This document shows, one piece after another, positions 51,368 to 60,752 of a stretch of 64,000 nt of DNA; within the stretch, counting starts at the first letter, position 1, and each line of letters opens with the position of its first letter. The notes below the pieces were generated by a model that did no database searches, had not been told where the DNA came from, and saw only the letters and a list, made by a program, of their open reading frames with translations. A program made the position numbers and the translations under genes. Origin of the DNA: Lachnospira multipara ATCC 19207 (GTDB taxonomy: Bacteria > Bacillota > Clostridia > Lachnospirales > Lachnospiraceae). The DNA is taken from contig NZ_AUJG01000002.1 in NCBI RefSeq assembly GCF_000424105.1, positions 62,001-126,000 on the forward strand. Reading direction: 5' to 3'.

Positions 51368-52054
51368 ATGGAGATTAGAGATTCTAAACCAATTTCTAAG
51401 AGCAATAAGACTTTCATGCTTTTACTAATTGCTGCAGTGGTGCTTTTTGCAACATTTGCTATGGCTTACTTTAAAACCACATGTGTTGGAATTTCTGAAG
51501 AGGAGACAGAATCAAAGATACAGGTGGCAGCAGATGAGGGAACTATTTATAGTCCAGATAATGAGACTAGTATAGATGCCCTAGATATAGACAGCATTGA
51601 TGGTATCTATATTGCTGGCTACAACGACTTTGAAATCTTAACAAATTCAGGTTATACAAAGCTAAACTTAATCGATGAATCTTTTATTGTTGATGCGGAA
51701 TGCGAAAGAATTGTAAATTTACTTGCGCTAGCGGCTATTAAACTTGATAAAAATCAAGAGGGCTATTATTATAATATTCAGCCGGCAATTACAGAGTTAT
51801 ATGGAGGTTCAAAGGAAGTTGAACTAAAGGAGATAACAGAGTTTTACAATTATTCCCCAAGTGAGATTTTAGCTAGTGAGGTAATAATTGATAAGACTAA
51901 TTTATCTGTGTCAGATGCTTTAGTTCAAACTAGTAACGATTTACTTCCAGATGGCTGTAGGCTAGAGCAAAAGGCTGGAGGAGTGTTGGTTCTTACAATT
52001 CCGCAATATCAGGAGAGAATTACATTTCGAAAGGTCAATATAAAGATTGATTAG
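51368..52054 (+). CDS. Membrane-anchored protein of unknown function
   Basis: A 228-residue protein with a short cytoplasmic N-terminus, one membrane helix (about residues 16-36) and an extracytoplasmic domain of about 190 residues with no motif I recognise. Acidic stretches follow the helix. TTTGGAGGAG precedes the ATG. It lies 9 bases before the iron alcohol dehydrogenase gene and is probably co-transcribed with it, although the link in function is unclear. Confidence 0.65.
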   Translation: MEIRDSKPISKSNKTFMLLLIAAVVLFATFAMAYFKTTCVGISEEETESKIQVAADEGTIYSPDNETSIDALDIDSIDGIYIAGYNDFEILTNSGYTKLNLIDESFIVDAECERIVNLLALAAIKLDKNQEGYYYNIQPAITELYGGSKEVELKEITEFYNYSPSEILASEVIIDKTNLSVSDALVQTSNDLLPDGCRLEQKAGGVLVLTIPQYQERITFRKVNIKID

Positions 52055-52063
52055 GGAGACATT

Positions 52064-53251
52064 ATGGCAACTTATTATATGCCTGTAAAGGTTTTTGAAG
52101 AGACAGATGTAGTTAGAAAAAAAGCGGGAGAAATAGCTAAACTTGGTAGCAAAGCATTAATTGTTACAGGTAAGCATTCAGCTAAGGCTAATGGTAGCTT
52201 AGATGATGTAATAGCGGCACTTGATGAATATAATATTTCTTATATACATTTTAATAAGATAGAAGAAAATCCACTAGTTGAGACCGTTATGGAGGCAGTG
52301 GATTTTGCAAAGAATGAAAATGTAGACTTTGTGGTGGCTATTGGCGGCGGCTCACCTCTTGATGCAGCAAAGGCAATTGCACTTATGTTAAAGCATCCAG
52401 AGGAGGATTCCTCATATTTATTTAGAGCAGGCGGCGACGATAGTCACCTACCTTTATGCCTAATTCCTACAACTTGTGGAACAGGCTCAGAGGTTACTGG
52501 AGTTTCAGTGCTTACAAGAAATGATATTAAGACAAAGCAGTCAATTAGCTTTAAGATCTTTGGCGACATCGCTTTACTTGATGGAAAATATTTAGAAAGT
52601 CTTAGCACAAAGGTGCTTAAAAACACTGCAATGGATGCCTTTTGTCATTTAGTGGAGAGCTATGTAAACAACAATGCAACTATCTATTCTAGAATTGTAT
52701 GTCTTGATGGTCTTAGTTCTTTTAAAAATGTATTGCCAGTAGTTAAGGGTGAGAAAAAGCCTGAACTTAGCGATTATTTTAACTTACTTCGTACTTCTAC
52801 ATACGCAGGTATGGCAATCGCTCAAACTGGTACTGCAATTCCACACGGTCTTAGCTATGCATTTACTTATAATTTAGGCGTGGAGCATGGTAGAGCTTGT
52901 GGATATTTTCTTGCGGGCTATTTAAAGATGGCTTGTAAAAAATGGACATGTCTTTCACAGGAGTTATCTGATTATTTCAAAACAAATTTGAACAATCAAT
53001 TTAGCACAGTAGGCGAAGCTGAGGTTAATTTAATCCTAAACACTGCAGGAATTGCCTCTGTTGAAGAGTTTGAAAAACTATATGCATTAGTATGTGAAAA
53101 AGTAGAAGTGGAAGAGGCTAAGCTAAATAAAGAGCTAGATAATACAGTTAATGACTTATTTAATAATAAGGCCAAGCTTTCAGTGGCACCTTTTACAATT
53201 ACAAAGGAAGAATTAACTGAAATAGCTTATGATATTTCAAGAAAGAACTAA
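52064..53251 (+). CDS. Iron-containing alcohol dehydrogenase
   Basis: A 395-residue group III alcohol dehydrogenase. The NAD(P)-binding region is VAIGGGSPLDAAKAIA, with PTTCGTGSEVTG nearby. The four metal ligands are at LLDGKYL (Asp), DAFCHLVES (His), PHGLSYAF (His) and VEHGRACG (His). The substrate may be an aldehyde or alcohol of fermentation; it cannot be set by sequence. GGGAGA precedes the ATG. It is second in a two-gene unit with the anchored protein upstream. Confidence 0.9.
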   Translation: MATYYMPVKVFEETDVVRKKAGEIAKLGSKALIVTGKHSAKANGSLDDVIAALDEYNISYIHFNKIEENPLVETVMEAVDFAKNENVDFVVAIGGGSPLDAAKAIALMLKHPEEDSSYLFRAGGDDSHLPLCLIPTTCGTGSEVTGVSVLTRNDIKTKQSISFKIFGDIALLDGKYLESLSTKVLKNTAMDAFCHLVESYVNNNATIYSRIVCLDGLSSFKNVLPVVKGEKKPELSDYFNLLRTSTYAGMAIAQTGTAIPHGLSYAFTYNLGVEHGRACGYFLAGYLKMACKKWTCLSQELSDYFKTNLNNQFSTVGEAEVNLILNTAGIASVEEFEKLYALVCEKVEVEEAKLNKELDNTVNDLFNNKAKLSVAPFTITKEELTEIAYDISRKN

Positions 53252-53394
53252 AATGTAGAAAAGAATTAACATTTTCTAAAAAATTCTCTAATAATAAAGA
53301 TTGCATAAAATATATCATTAGCAAGCTAGACGAGAGCTAAAGTAAAGCATATAATTTAAGCGAAACACATTACTAGGCTTGGAAGGAGAATAAA

Positions 53395-54867
53395 ATGGCT
53401 TGTACAACAATTTTAGTAGGTAAGAATGCATCTTATGATGGTTCTACTTTAATGGCTCGTAATGAAGACTCACCATCTGGTGAATTTACAGCCAAGAAAT
53501 TTATATCAGTAAATAAGGGAAAGCAGCCTAGATCTTATAGATCAGTGCTTTCAAAGTTTAAGATCAAATTACCAGCAAACCCTCTTAGATACACAGCAAT
53601 GCCTAATGCAATTGACAATGAAGGTATCTGGGGCGAGGCAGGTATTAACGAATTAAATGTGGCTATGTCAGAAACAGAGACAATCACTAGTAATCCAAGA
53701 GTTCTTGGTGCTGATCCACTTGTAAAGGACGGTTTTGGCGAAGAGGATATGCTTACAATCGTGCTTCCATACATTAAGTCAGCAAGAGAGGGCGTGCTTC
53801 GTTTCGCATCCCTTCTTGAGGAATATGGTACTTATGAGATGAATGGTGTGGGTTTTCAGGATAAAGACGAAGTTTGGTGGCTTGAGACTATTGGCGGTCA
53901 TCACTGGATTGCAAAGAGAGTTCCAGATGATGCTTACGTGGTTATGCCAAACCAGCAGGGTATTGATTTCTTTGACTTTGTAGATGCATTTTCAAAGAAG
54001 GAAAATCACATGTGCTCTAAGGATATGCTTGATTTCATTAAGGATAATCATCTAGACCTTGGCATGCATGATGAAGGTTATAAGATTGAAGAGGACAAGG
54101 CTTTTGATATTAGAGCAGCTCTTGGTTCTCATGATGATTCAGACCGCACTTATAACACACCTAGAGCTTGGTTTATGGCTCGTTACCTTAATCCTACAAC
54201 TTACACATGGGATGGTGAGGGTGCAGATTACACACCTGAGTCTGATGATATTCCATGGAGCTTTGTTCCTGAAAAGAAGATTACAATTGAGGATGTAAAG
54301 TACGTCTTATCTTCATATTATCAGGGAACACCATATAATCCATATGGCAAGACTGGTGACCTTACTAATAAGGGTAAGTATAGACCAATCGGTATTAGCA
54401 GAAACAATTTCCTTGCTATTACTCAGCTTCGTCCATATATGCCAAAGGAATTTATGGCACTAGAGTGGATTTCAGTGGGTTCTAATGCTTTTAATGTTTC
54501 AGCACCTTTCTATGCAAATGTTAATAGAACACCAGATTACCTAGCTAACACAACTGCTAGAGTTTCAACAGATAATTACTATTGGTCATCTAGACTTATT
54601 GGCGCAATGGCTGATGCTCACTACAATACAACAGCTATTCACATTGAGCGCTACCAGAATAAGGTACACTCTAAGGGCCACGAGATGATTAATGCCTTCG
54701 ATAAGGAATTATTATCGAAGGATTTTGCAAATGTATCAAGAAAGCTTGCTAACTGCAATGACGCTATTGCAGAGATGCTTAAAAAAGAGACAGATGATGC
54801 CCTTGATAAGGTGCTTTATACAGCAAGTTGCGGTATGAAGAATTCTTTTGCTAGATCTGATGCATAA
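53395..54867 (+). CDS. C69-family dipeptidase (PepD-like)
   Basis: A 490-residue Ntn-hydrolase. The nucleophile Cys3 (MACTTILVGK) would be exposed by removal of the first residues, as in Lactobacillus PepD. GSTLMARNEDS and NEGIWGEAGINE are family motifs, and WWLETIGGHHWIAKRVPDDAYVV is conserved. No signal peptide is seen, so it acts on dipeptides in the cytoplasm. GGAAGGAG precedes the ATG. It is a single gene between two long spacers. Confidence 0.85.
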   Translation: MACTTILVGKNASYDGSTLMARNEDSPSGEFTAKKFISVNKGKQPRSYRSVLSKFKIKLPANPLRYTAMPNAIDNEGIWGEAGINELNVAMSETETITSNPRVLGADPLVKDGFGEEDMLTIVLPYIKSAREGVLRFASLLEEYGTYEMNGVGFQDKDEVWWLETIGGHHWIAKRVPDDAYVVMPNQQGIDFFDFVDAFSKKENHMCSKDMLDFIKDNHLDLGMHDEGYKIEEDKAFDIRAALGSHDDSDRTYNTPRAWFMARYLNPTTYTWDGEGADYTPESDDIPWSFVPEKKITIEDVKYVLSSYYQGTPYNPYGKTGDLTNKGKYRPIGISRNNFLAITQLRPYMPKEFMALEWISVGSNAFNVSAPFYANVNRTPDYLANTTARVSTDNYYWSSRLIGAMADAHYNTTAIHIERYQNKVHSKGHEMINAFDKELLSKDFANVSRKLANCNDAIAEMLKKETDDALDKVLYTASCGMKNSFARSDA

Positions 54868-54889
54868 GTCAAATATGGATTTTTTGGAC

Positions 54890-55017
54890 AACCTCCAATT
54901 CTTTTATAAGTTATTTTAGTTGTTAAATTTACTGTTATAGCATTGCGAATATATGCATAATGTGTTATTATTACTTTAACAATATCGTGTATAACTGAAT
55001 ATTAGGAATTGGAGGTT
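54890..55017 (+). repeat. 12-bp inverted repeat that covers the chemoreceptor ribosome site
   Basis: AACCTCCAATTC (54890-54901) is the exact reverse complement of GAATTGGAGGTT (55006-55017), which includes the GGAGG of the next gene. Paired in a transcript starting upstream, it would hide the ribosome site. A promoter between the arms would make a leader without the left arm. Confidence 0.7.
54943..54971 (+). promoter_or_regulatory. Candidate promoter of the chemoreceptor gene
   Basis: TTGCGA (54943-54948), 17-bp spacer, TATTAT (54966-54971), 54 bases before the start codon. Confidence 0.5.
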
Positions 55018-55025
55018 TTTTGCAT

Positions 55026-56750
55026 ATGAACTTTAAAGATTCAATGGCTGGAAAACTTAAGAGGATGAAGGTGGCTGATAAGTTTAAATACATTTTCAAA
55101 AATCTTTACATCTATCTTGGTTTACCGATTATAATACTTCTTATTACAACGACTTATTCTTTAGCTAGTACCTATACTATGTATAATAAGTATTATAAGC
55201 AAGACAATCTTCAGGGAGAGTTAAGAATTGACATTCAGGCTTATTTAAAGAATGCCTGGTGGGCACTTTCTGATCGAGCCGAAGAAGACCTAAATAGTCA
55301 TTTAGATGGCTGTGAGGAGAAAATATCAGAGTTAGACACATTTTTATCTGACCTAGAAGATGTTTATGATAATGATGATAATATTGAAGCTGTAAGAACG
55401 GACATTAAGACCTTAGGCACTTTAACTAGTGAACTTACTGCACTTTTTGCTGCAGGAGAGCTTACAACAACGGGAATGTCTAATGAGGCAGATATTTACA
55501 AGTTTATAAATGAAGATGTAAATTCTGCAGTAAAGACTATGGCATCAGATTTAAAGGCTATTTCTTCTGATAGTTTTGACACAGCTTGGAAGGCTTTTAG
55601 AACATCTTTGATTGCAACAATTGTCTTACTTGTAGTTTCTGTTTTATTTATTGTGATAGCAGTTATATTTGTTAATATGTCAAGTAAGGTCCTTAATGAT
55701 AGCATTTTGTCTCCGTCTATGGAGATTTCAAAGGCGGCTAAGGATATGGCAGATGGATATATTAACATTGATATTCAATGTGATTCCGAGGATGAGCTTG
55801 GAGCCATGGCAAGAGACTTAGAGAAGGCTACAGATGTTATTAAGTCGATTACTGAGGACATTATTAGAACTGCCGATAAGATGGCAGGGGGCGACTTTAG
55901 AAGTGGTAGCTCAAATCCAGAGCTTTATATTGCAGATTACAAGGCTATTAACGCAGCCTTTATAGATATTTCTAATAAGCTTTCTAGTACTTTGAAAAAT
56001 GTAAAAGAGGCCAGTGCTAGCGTATCAGACGGTGCAGCAAATCTTCAGGATGTATCTGTTAACTTATCGGAAGGTACTTCAAGCCAGGCAGCAGCTGTAG
56101 AAGAGCTTACAGCCTCTGTTGAACTTGTTACAGAACAGACGGAACTTCTTGCAAAGGATGCAGTTGAATCTATGAAGTCAGCAAGCGTTGTTGTAAAGGA
56201 TGTAGAGACTGGTACAGAAAAGATGAGTGGCGTTACAAAGGCTATGGAGCGAATTACAATTGCTTCTAGTGAAATTGAGAAGATCACAAGTACTATTGAA
56301 AGTATTGCTTCTCAGACAGCCCTTTTATCATTAAATGCTAGTATTGAGGCAGCTCGTGCAGGTGAGGCTGGACGTGGCTTTGCAGTTGTAGCTCAAGAAA
56401 TTAGTGAACTTGCCAATGAAAGTTCTACAGCAGCAAAGAATACTCACAAGCTTATTGATGATACAATGAATGAAATTAAGACAGGTAATGCAGCGGTTGA
56501 GGAGACTACTCTTGCCTTAAAGAAGGTACAGGAGTCTGTATCTGCAGTTGCTGAAATGATGAAGGCTTCTAAGGATAGAGCTAATGCGCAGGCATCAAGC
56601 ATGAAGGAAATCAACATTGGTATCGAGCAGATTTCTAATGTTGTAAATGTAAATTCTGCCACAGCTGTACAGGCTAGCCAGGTTTCTGGTGACCTATCAG
56701 CTCAGTCACAGGGCTTAAATGCTCTGATTGACGAATTTAATATTCGATAA
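55026..56750 (+). CDS. Methyl-accepting chemotaxis protein
   Basis: A 574-residue chemoreceptor. Membrane helices at about residues 27-47 and 194-218 bracket a helical extracytoplasmic sensor of about 145 residues. A HAMP domain (about 220-275) precedes the long coiled-coil signalling domain, whose tip reads [32 protein letters not shown] (split here only for length). The C-terminus has no CheR-docking pentapeptide. GGAGG at 55011-55015 suits the ATG at 55026 (10 bases) better than the TTG at 55020 (4 bases). It implies a chemotaxis system elsewhere in the genome. Confidence 0.92.
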   Translation: MNFKDSMAGKLKRMKVADKFKYIFKNLYIYLGLPIIILLITTTYSLASTYTMYNKYYKQDNLQGELRIDIQAYLKNAWWALSDRAEEDLNSHLDGCEEKISELDTFLSDLEDVYDNDDNIEAVRTDIKTLGTLTSELTALFAAGELTTTGMSNEADIYKFINEDVNSAVKTMASDLKAISSDSFDTAWKAFRTSLIATIVLLVVSVLFIVIAVIFVNMSSKVLNDSILSPSMEISKAAKDMADGYINIDIQCDSEDELGAMARDLEKATDVIKSITEDIIRTADKMAGGDFRSGSSNPELYIADYKAINAAFIDISNKLSSTLKNVKEASASVSDGAANLQDVSVNLSEGTSSQAAAVEELTASVELVTEQTELLAKDAVESMKSASVVVKDVETGTEKMSGVTKAMERITIASSEIEKITSTIESIASQTALLSLNASIEAARAGEAGRGFAVVAQEISELANESSTAAKNTHKLIDDTMNEIKTGNAAVEETTLALKKVQESVSAVAEMMKASKDRANAQASSMKEINIGIEQISNVVNVNSATAVQASQVSGDLSAQSQGLNALIDEFNIR

Positions 56751-56767
56751 CTTGAGTCTTTTTTATA

Positions 56768-56833
56768 AAAAGGCGATGCATGGATATAAGTGTTAATAAT
56801 GGAGATAAACTTAGTCTGTGCGTCGCCTTTTGC
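56768..56833 (+). terminator. Terminator of the chemoreceptor gene
   Basis: AAAAGGCGATGCA (56768-56780) pairs with TGCGTCGCCTTTT (56819-56831), one wobble, with a long 38-base loop; T-rich end. Confidence 0.65.
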
Positions 56834-56977
56834 CTATTTAGAAACATTTTCAAAAGATTAATTAGTTAATATAGGCTAAACTAAACACAAAATTTTCATC
56901 ACAAGAAATCTTTTAGTATAGTAAGTAGTTTGATATAATAAATATGTGCTAAAACTATATTTTGGAGAAACAAAGAT

Positions 56978-57292
56978 ATGCTAGATGAAAATGAAATTAT
57001 GCCCTTTAATTTTTTTGCCTATGGTGGAAAATATAGTGGGCAGCATGGAGGCATGCGTTATCTCATTGAAAGAGATGGCGAAAAGCCAGATTTTATCTTA
57101 AGAGGTAATGTTTGGCAGGGACCTTATGCCTCGTGTAGTGTTCCTAAAGAAAAGATAAGTTCTAAGGAGTTTGACTATAGCGAAGAGGGTCGTCTAGAGC
57201 TTATAGATTGGTTGAAAGATCAGTACGATACAAGGTTAGAAGAGTGGGATAATGCTCCTTCTATACTAGAAGCAGAGCCTTATAAACATTAG
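56978..57292 (+). CDS. Conserved hypothetical protein
   Basis: A 104-residue soluble protein with a Gly/Tyr-rich first half (FFAYGGKYSGQHGGMRYLIER, NVWQGPYASCS) and an acidic second half (DYSEEGRLELIDWLKDQYDTRLEEW). Short proteins of this pattern occur in other Lachnospiraceae as I recall; no function is known to me. TTTGGAGAA precedes the ATG. It stands alone between the chemoreceptor and the phosphate transporter genes. Confidence 0.65.
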   Translation: MLDENEIMPFNFFAYGGKYSGQHGGMRYLIERDGEKPDFILRGNVWQGPYASCSVPKEKISSKEFDYSEEGRLELIDWLKDQYDTRLEEWDNAPSILEAEPYKH

Positions 57293-57418
57293 TTAAAGTT
57301 TGATTTATTCTGATTAAATATAATCTTATTTGAATAAAATGCTTGATGTTACTAGTGTTTTTAAGTTATTATTGTTTAGGACTAAGAAAAGAAAGGATTT
57401 ATTGTGAAGGAATAAGAT

Positions 57419-59230
57419 ATGGAAGTTATTTCTATTGTGCTTTCGTTGCTTCTTGGCGTTGCATTATTTTTATATGGAATGTCAGTCATGGGCGATGGCT
57501 TAAAGCGTGTGGCGGGTAATAAGTTAGAAACTACCCTTTATAAGTTAACAAATACTCCAATTAAGGGGGTTTTATTAGGTGCTGTTGTAACAGCGGTAAT
57601 TCAGTCATCATCAGCAACATCAGTTATGGTTGTTGGTTTTGTAAATTCAGGAATGATGAAGGTAGCCCAGGGTATTGGTATTATCATGGGTGCTAATATA
57701 GGAACAAGTATTACAGGTTGGATACTTTGTTTGTCATATATCGATGGAGTAAGCGGTATTGCTTCACTTCTTTCAACAGCAACTATTTCAGCTATCGTGG
57801 CTATTATAGGTATTATCTTTAAGACATTTGTTAAGAAGAATACTTATAAAAATGTTGGCGATATCATGCTTGGTTTCGCAATCCTTATGGTTGGTATGCA
57901 GACAATGAGTTCTGCCGTATCTCCACTTAAATCAAGCCCAGCTTTTGTAAGCTTACTTACAATGTTTAAAAACCCAGCTCTTGGTATTTTAGTTGGTATT
58001 GTATTTACTGCTATTTTACAGAGTGCTTCGGCTTCAGTAGGTATCTTACAGGCGCTTTCAGTAACAGGTGGCATTTCATTTGCAGCAGCATTCCCAATTA
58101 CAATGGGTATTGGTGTTGGTGCCGCAGCTCCAGTTTTACTTTCAAGTATTGGAAGTAGCAAGAATGGTAAGAGAGTAGCCATTGTTTACTTAATTAACGA
58201 CTTATTTGGTATGATTTTCTGGTCGATTGTTGTTTACTCAATTAATTTTGTAATTGGTGGATTCCCATTTATGGATATGGCTATGAGACCAGTGACAATT
58301 GCTATGCTTAATACAATATTTAGAGTAGCAACAGTTGTTATGTTATTCCCATTCATTAAGTACATTGATAAGTTAGTTCATCGTCTTATTAAGGATAATC
58401 CAGAAGATGCAGATGATTCAGCTGACTTTGAATTACTTGAAGAAAGATTCTTAGCATACCCTGATTTAGCTATTAATCAGTCACATGAAGCTATAAATGG
58501 TATGGCAAGAAAGTCAAGAAAGAATATTTTAAGAGCAGTTGAGCTTATGAACAACTACTCTGATGAAAGATATAAGGTCATTCAGGAAAAGGAAAATGTA
58601 ATTGATAAATACGAAGATAAGTTAGGTAACTACCTTATGAAGTTAACAGGTACATCTCTTTCTCCTGCACAGACAAAGCAGGTAACTAAGTTCTTACATA
58701 CTATCGGTGATTTTGAAAGATTAGGTGATCATGCTGTTAACCTTTCAAAGGTAGCCTTAGAACTTCACGAGAAGAAGACAAGCTTTTCTGACTATGCTGA
58801 GTATGAAGTTAGTGTATTACGTGCAGCGGTTCTTGAAATCGTTGAAATTACAGAGACAGCCTTTACAAATGACGATGTATTACTTGCGAGAAGAGTAGAG
58901 CCTTTAAGAGAACACATTACAATTCTATGTAATGAGTTAAAGACTCGACACATTGTTAGACTAAGTAAGGGTATTTGTACTTATAACCAGGGATTTGCCT
59001 TTAACGATTTATTAACTAACATGGAAAGAATTGGTGCTCACTGTTCTAATATAGCAGTTGCTATGATTGAGATCGAAGATTCAGAAATCGCATCTCATAG
59101 CTATTTAAAGAGCGTCAAGGAATTAAAGGATGACGAATACATGCTTATCTTTGATGAATACACAAGAAAGTATGATGTTAACAAAAAAGAGAATGACTTA
59201 AGAGAAAGAATTGATACAACAAGAGCTTAA
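57419..59230 (+). CDS. Na+/phosphate cotransporter with PhoU-like C-terminal domain
   Basis: A 603-residue transporter. Two inverted NptA-type repeats in about eight or nine membrane helices (residues 1-325) carry the paired motifs TAVIQSSSATSVM and TAILQSASASVGI that bind substrate. A cytoplasmic PhoU-like helical domain follows (about 355-595, LGNYLMKLTGTSLSPAQTKQ, IGDFERLGDHAVN, NMERIGAHCSNIA). It probably moves phosphate with sodium. The translation start is ATG at 57420 minus one frame offset as read from the continuous frame beginning 57419; the ribosome site (GTGAAGGAATAAG) is weak. Confidence 0.88.
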   Translation: MEVISIVLSLLLGVALFLYGMSVMGDGLKRVAGNKLETTLYKLTNTPIKGVLLGAVVTAVIQSSSATSVMVVGFVNSGMMKVAQGIGIIMGANIGTSITGWILCLSYIDGVSGIASLLSTATISAIVAIIGIIFKTFVKKNTYKNVGDIMLGFAILMVGMQTMSSAVSPLKSSPAFVSLLTMFKNPALGILVGIVFTAILQSASASVGILQALSVTGGISFAAAFPITMGIGVGAAAPVLLSSIGSSKNGKRVAIVYLINDLFGMIFWSIVVYSINFVIGGFPFMDMAMRPVTIAMLNTIFRVATVVMLFPFIKYIDKLVHRLIKDNPEDADDSADFELLEERFLAYPDLAINQSHEAINGMARKSRKNILRAVELMNNYSDERYKVIQEKENVIDKYEDKLGNYLMKLTGTSLSPAQTKQVTKFLHTIGDFERLGDHAVNLSKVALELHEKKTSFSDYAEYEVSVLRAAVLEIVEITETAFTNDDVLLARRVEPLREHITILCNELKTRHIVRLSKGICTYNQGFAFNDLLTNMERIGAHCSNIAVAMIEIEDSEIASHSYLKSVKELKDDEYMLIFDEYTRKYDVNKKENDLRERIDTTRA

Positions 59231-59269
59231 TTCTTTACACTAAAGTTATAATAACAAATAAAAATTTTT

Positions 59270-59312
59270 AAAGCCCTTTCTGGAAAGTGAAATTCCTAGA
59301 AAGGGCTTTTTA
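59270..59312 (+). terminator. Terminator of the Na/Pi transporter gene
   Basis: AAAGCCCTTTCTGG pairs with CCTAGAAAGGGCTTT with one bulge, followed by TTTTTA. Confidence 0.8.
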
Positions 59313-59389
59313 CCGCTTGTTTAGTAACTATTCTAAATGTCATACCTACTAAAATTAAAGAAAATTATAAAAATAGGGCAAAAGTACTA

Positions 59390-59417
59390 TTGCAAGTATG
59401 TATATATTTGCTATAAT
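59390..59417 (+). promoter_or_regulatory. Sigma-A promoter of the candidate small RNA
   Basis: TTGCAA (59390-59395), 16-bp spacer, TATAAT (59412-59417). Expected start is about 59424. Confidence 0.65.
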
Positions 59418-59423
59418 AAAGTT

Positions 59424-59524
59424 ACATTAAGTAGTGAACAACTTAATATACAGTTTTTAATAGTGATTGCGGCACTATTAATTACAGTGGAAAAAGCACA
59501 ACCTCCTCCCGGTTGTGCTTTTTT
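59424..59524 (+). ncRNA. Candidate small RNA with UCCUCCC terminator loop
   Basis: A compact unit of about 100 bases sits between a promoter and an intrinsic terminator, with no ribosome site or credible frame. Three hairpins follow in order: TTAAGT-8-ACTTAA (59427-59446), TAATAGTG-7-CACTATTA (59458-59480) and a 13-bp terminator stem (59491-59503 with 59511-59523) whose loop is TCCTCCC, then T-run. A C-rich unpaired loop that can pair with GGAGG is typical of Gram-positive small RNAs acting on ribosome sites, for example RsaE/RoxS. The identity is inferred; no known family is recognised. A 76-codon frame across this locus is not believed to be a gene. Confidence 0.55.
59491..59524 (+). terminator. 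Terminator of the candidate small RNA
   Basis: A 13-bp perfect stem (AAAAAGCACAACC arm), loop TCCTCCC, and a six-T end. Confidence 0.9.
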
Positions 59525-59611
59525 GGCATTAAAATATCAAACTTATAATTGCCATATGATGTCATAAAGGCTATTATAAAAGTATAAATATAAAGAGAAG
59601 GAAAAATTAAT

Positions 59612-60421
59612 ATGATAAGTTTTGATAGCCACCTACATACTAGATTTAGCTCAGATTCAGAGGCAGACCCAAGAGCCTATATTAAGTTGGCAAAAGAAAA
59701 GGGCATGAAGGGCATTTGCTTTACAGATCACAATGACTATGACTTTCCACTTGAGGATGGAAAAGTGGTTTTTGATTTGGATTTTAAGGCATATTTAGAC
59801 TATATGCTAAAGCTTAAGGAGGAGTTTAGAGGCTCCTTTGATATAAGAGTTGGAGTTGAGCAGGGACTTATGAAATCAGTGGCTAGCCGTGTAGATTCAT
59901 ATGATCCTGAGAATAAGCTAGATTTTATTATTGGCTCATCTCATTTGGTGGAAGGAGAAGATCCTTACTATCCAAGTTACTGGGAAGGCAGGGCAGTAAA
60001 GGATACTATTATAAAGTATTATGAGAGTATTATGGAAAATATAAAAACTTGCCACAACTTCGATATTTACGGTCATTTAGACTATATAATTCGATATGCC
60101 CCAGAAAAGGATATAAATTATAACTGGAAAGATTATTATGACTATTTTTATGAGATTTTAAAGTCATTAATTTATCAGGGTAAGGGAATTGAGGTTAATA
60201 CAGCTGGCCTTAAATATGGTCTTAAAAATCCTAATCCTGATATTAATATAGTGAAATTGTATAAAGAACTAGGAGGTGAGATAATTACCGTAGGTTCTGA
60301 TTCTCATAGTGTTGATTATTTAGGATATGAATTTGACCGAGTTTATAATATGCTAAAAGAATTAGGATTTAAATATTATTCCGTTTTTAAGGATAGAAAA
60401 GCGGAATTTTATGAAATTTAG
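59612..60421 (+). CDS. PHP-domain phosphatase, histidinol-phosphatase (HisJ) family
   Basis: A 269-residue metal-dependent phosphoesterase. The PHP motifs are DSHLHTRFS, CFTDHNDYDF, GVEQG, GSSHLVEG, YGHLDYIIRY and GSDSHSVDYLGYEF. These give the three-metal site and fit the HisJ group that dephosphorylates histidinol phosphate. Similar PHP proteins with other phosphate substrates exist, so the histidine link is probable rather than certain. No his genes are nearby. AAGAGAAGGAAA precedes the ATG. Confidence 0.78.
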   Translation: MISFDSHLHTRFSSDSEADPRAYIKLAKEKGMKGICFTDHNDYDFPLEDGKVVFDLDFKAYLDYMLKLKEEFRGSFDIRVGVEQGLMKSVASRVDSYDPENKLDFIIGSSHLVEGEDPYYPSYWEGRAVKDTIIKYYESIMENIKTCHNFDIYGHLDYIIRYAPEKDINYNWKDYYDYFYEILKSLIYQGKGIEVNTAGLKYGLKNPNPDINIVKLYKELGGEIITVGSDSHSVDYLGYEFDRVYNMLKELGFKYYSVFKDRKAEFYEI

Positions 60422-60578
60422 TAAGATGATTATTTTTGTTGTAGTTTGAGTTTTTAGAAGGTTAAAAAATTGGCATTGGGCAAAATTTCCTATATGTTTT
60501 TAACAAAAAGAAACTAAAAACCTTATTTTAGTACTCTAAAATATGTATAAAGCATACTGTATACAAGGGTTTTTTAGC

Positions 60579-60599
60579 AATTTAAACAAGGTTTAAATT
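60579..60599 (+). promoter_or_regulatory. Candidate operator: perfect 9-bp inverted repeat upstream of gap
   Basis: AATTTAAAC (60579-60587), AAG, GTTTAAATT (60591-60599), about 60 bases upstream of the promoter -35 box. A half-site TTTAAAC recurs inside the promoter spacer (60664-60670). The binding protein is unknown. Confidence 0.4.
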
Positions 60600-60657
60600 A
60601 AATATTAGTTGTTTGTTGCTAAATTTTTAGAATTGTGAAAATTAAAACGACAACTAC

Positions 60658-60686
60658 TTGATATTTAAACAAAATTTATGTAAAAT
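60658..60686 (+). promoter_or_regulatory. Sigma-A promoter of gap
   Basis: TTGATA (60658-60663), 17-bp spacer, TAAAAT (60681-60686), leaving a leader of about 60 bases. Confidence 0.65.
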
Positions 60687-60752
60687 AACTAATAGTTGAT
60701 TTTTTAACAAACTAAAATTCAATGTAAAATCACTTTTAGGAGGATTCAATTT

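Larger units (their letters stand above)
60422..60752 (+). other. AT-rich control region of gap
   Basis: 331 bases without a gene. It contains a perfect inverted repeat (60579-60599) and a sigma-A promoter (60658-60686). A second TTTAAAC lies at the promoter. Nothing else was recognised. Confidence 0.6.

Noticed and set aside
59337-59567. 76-codon plus-strand frame
   Set aside because: It runs through a promoter, three hairpins and an intrinsic terminator; no ribosome site. The locus reads better as a small RNA.
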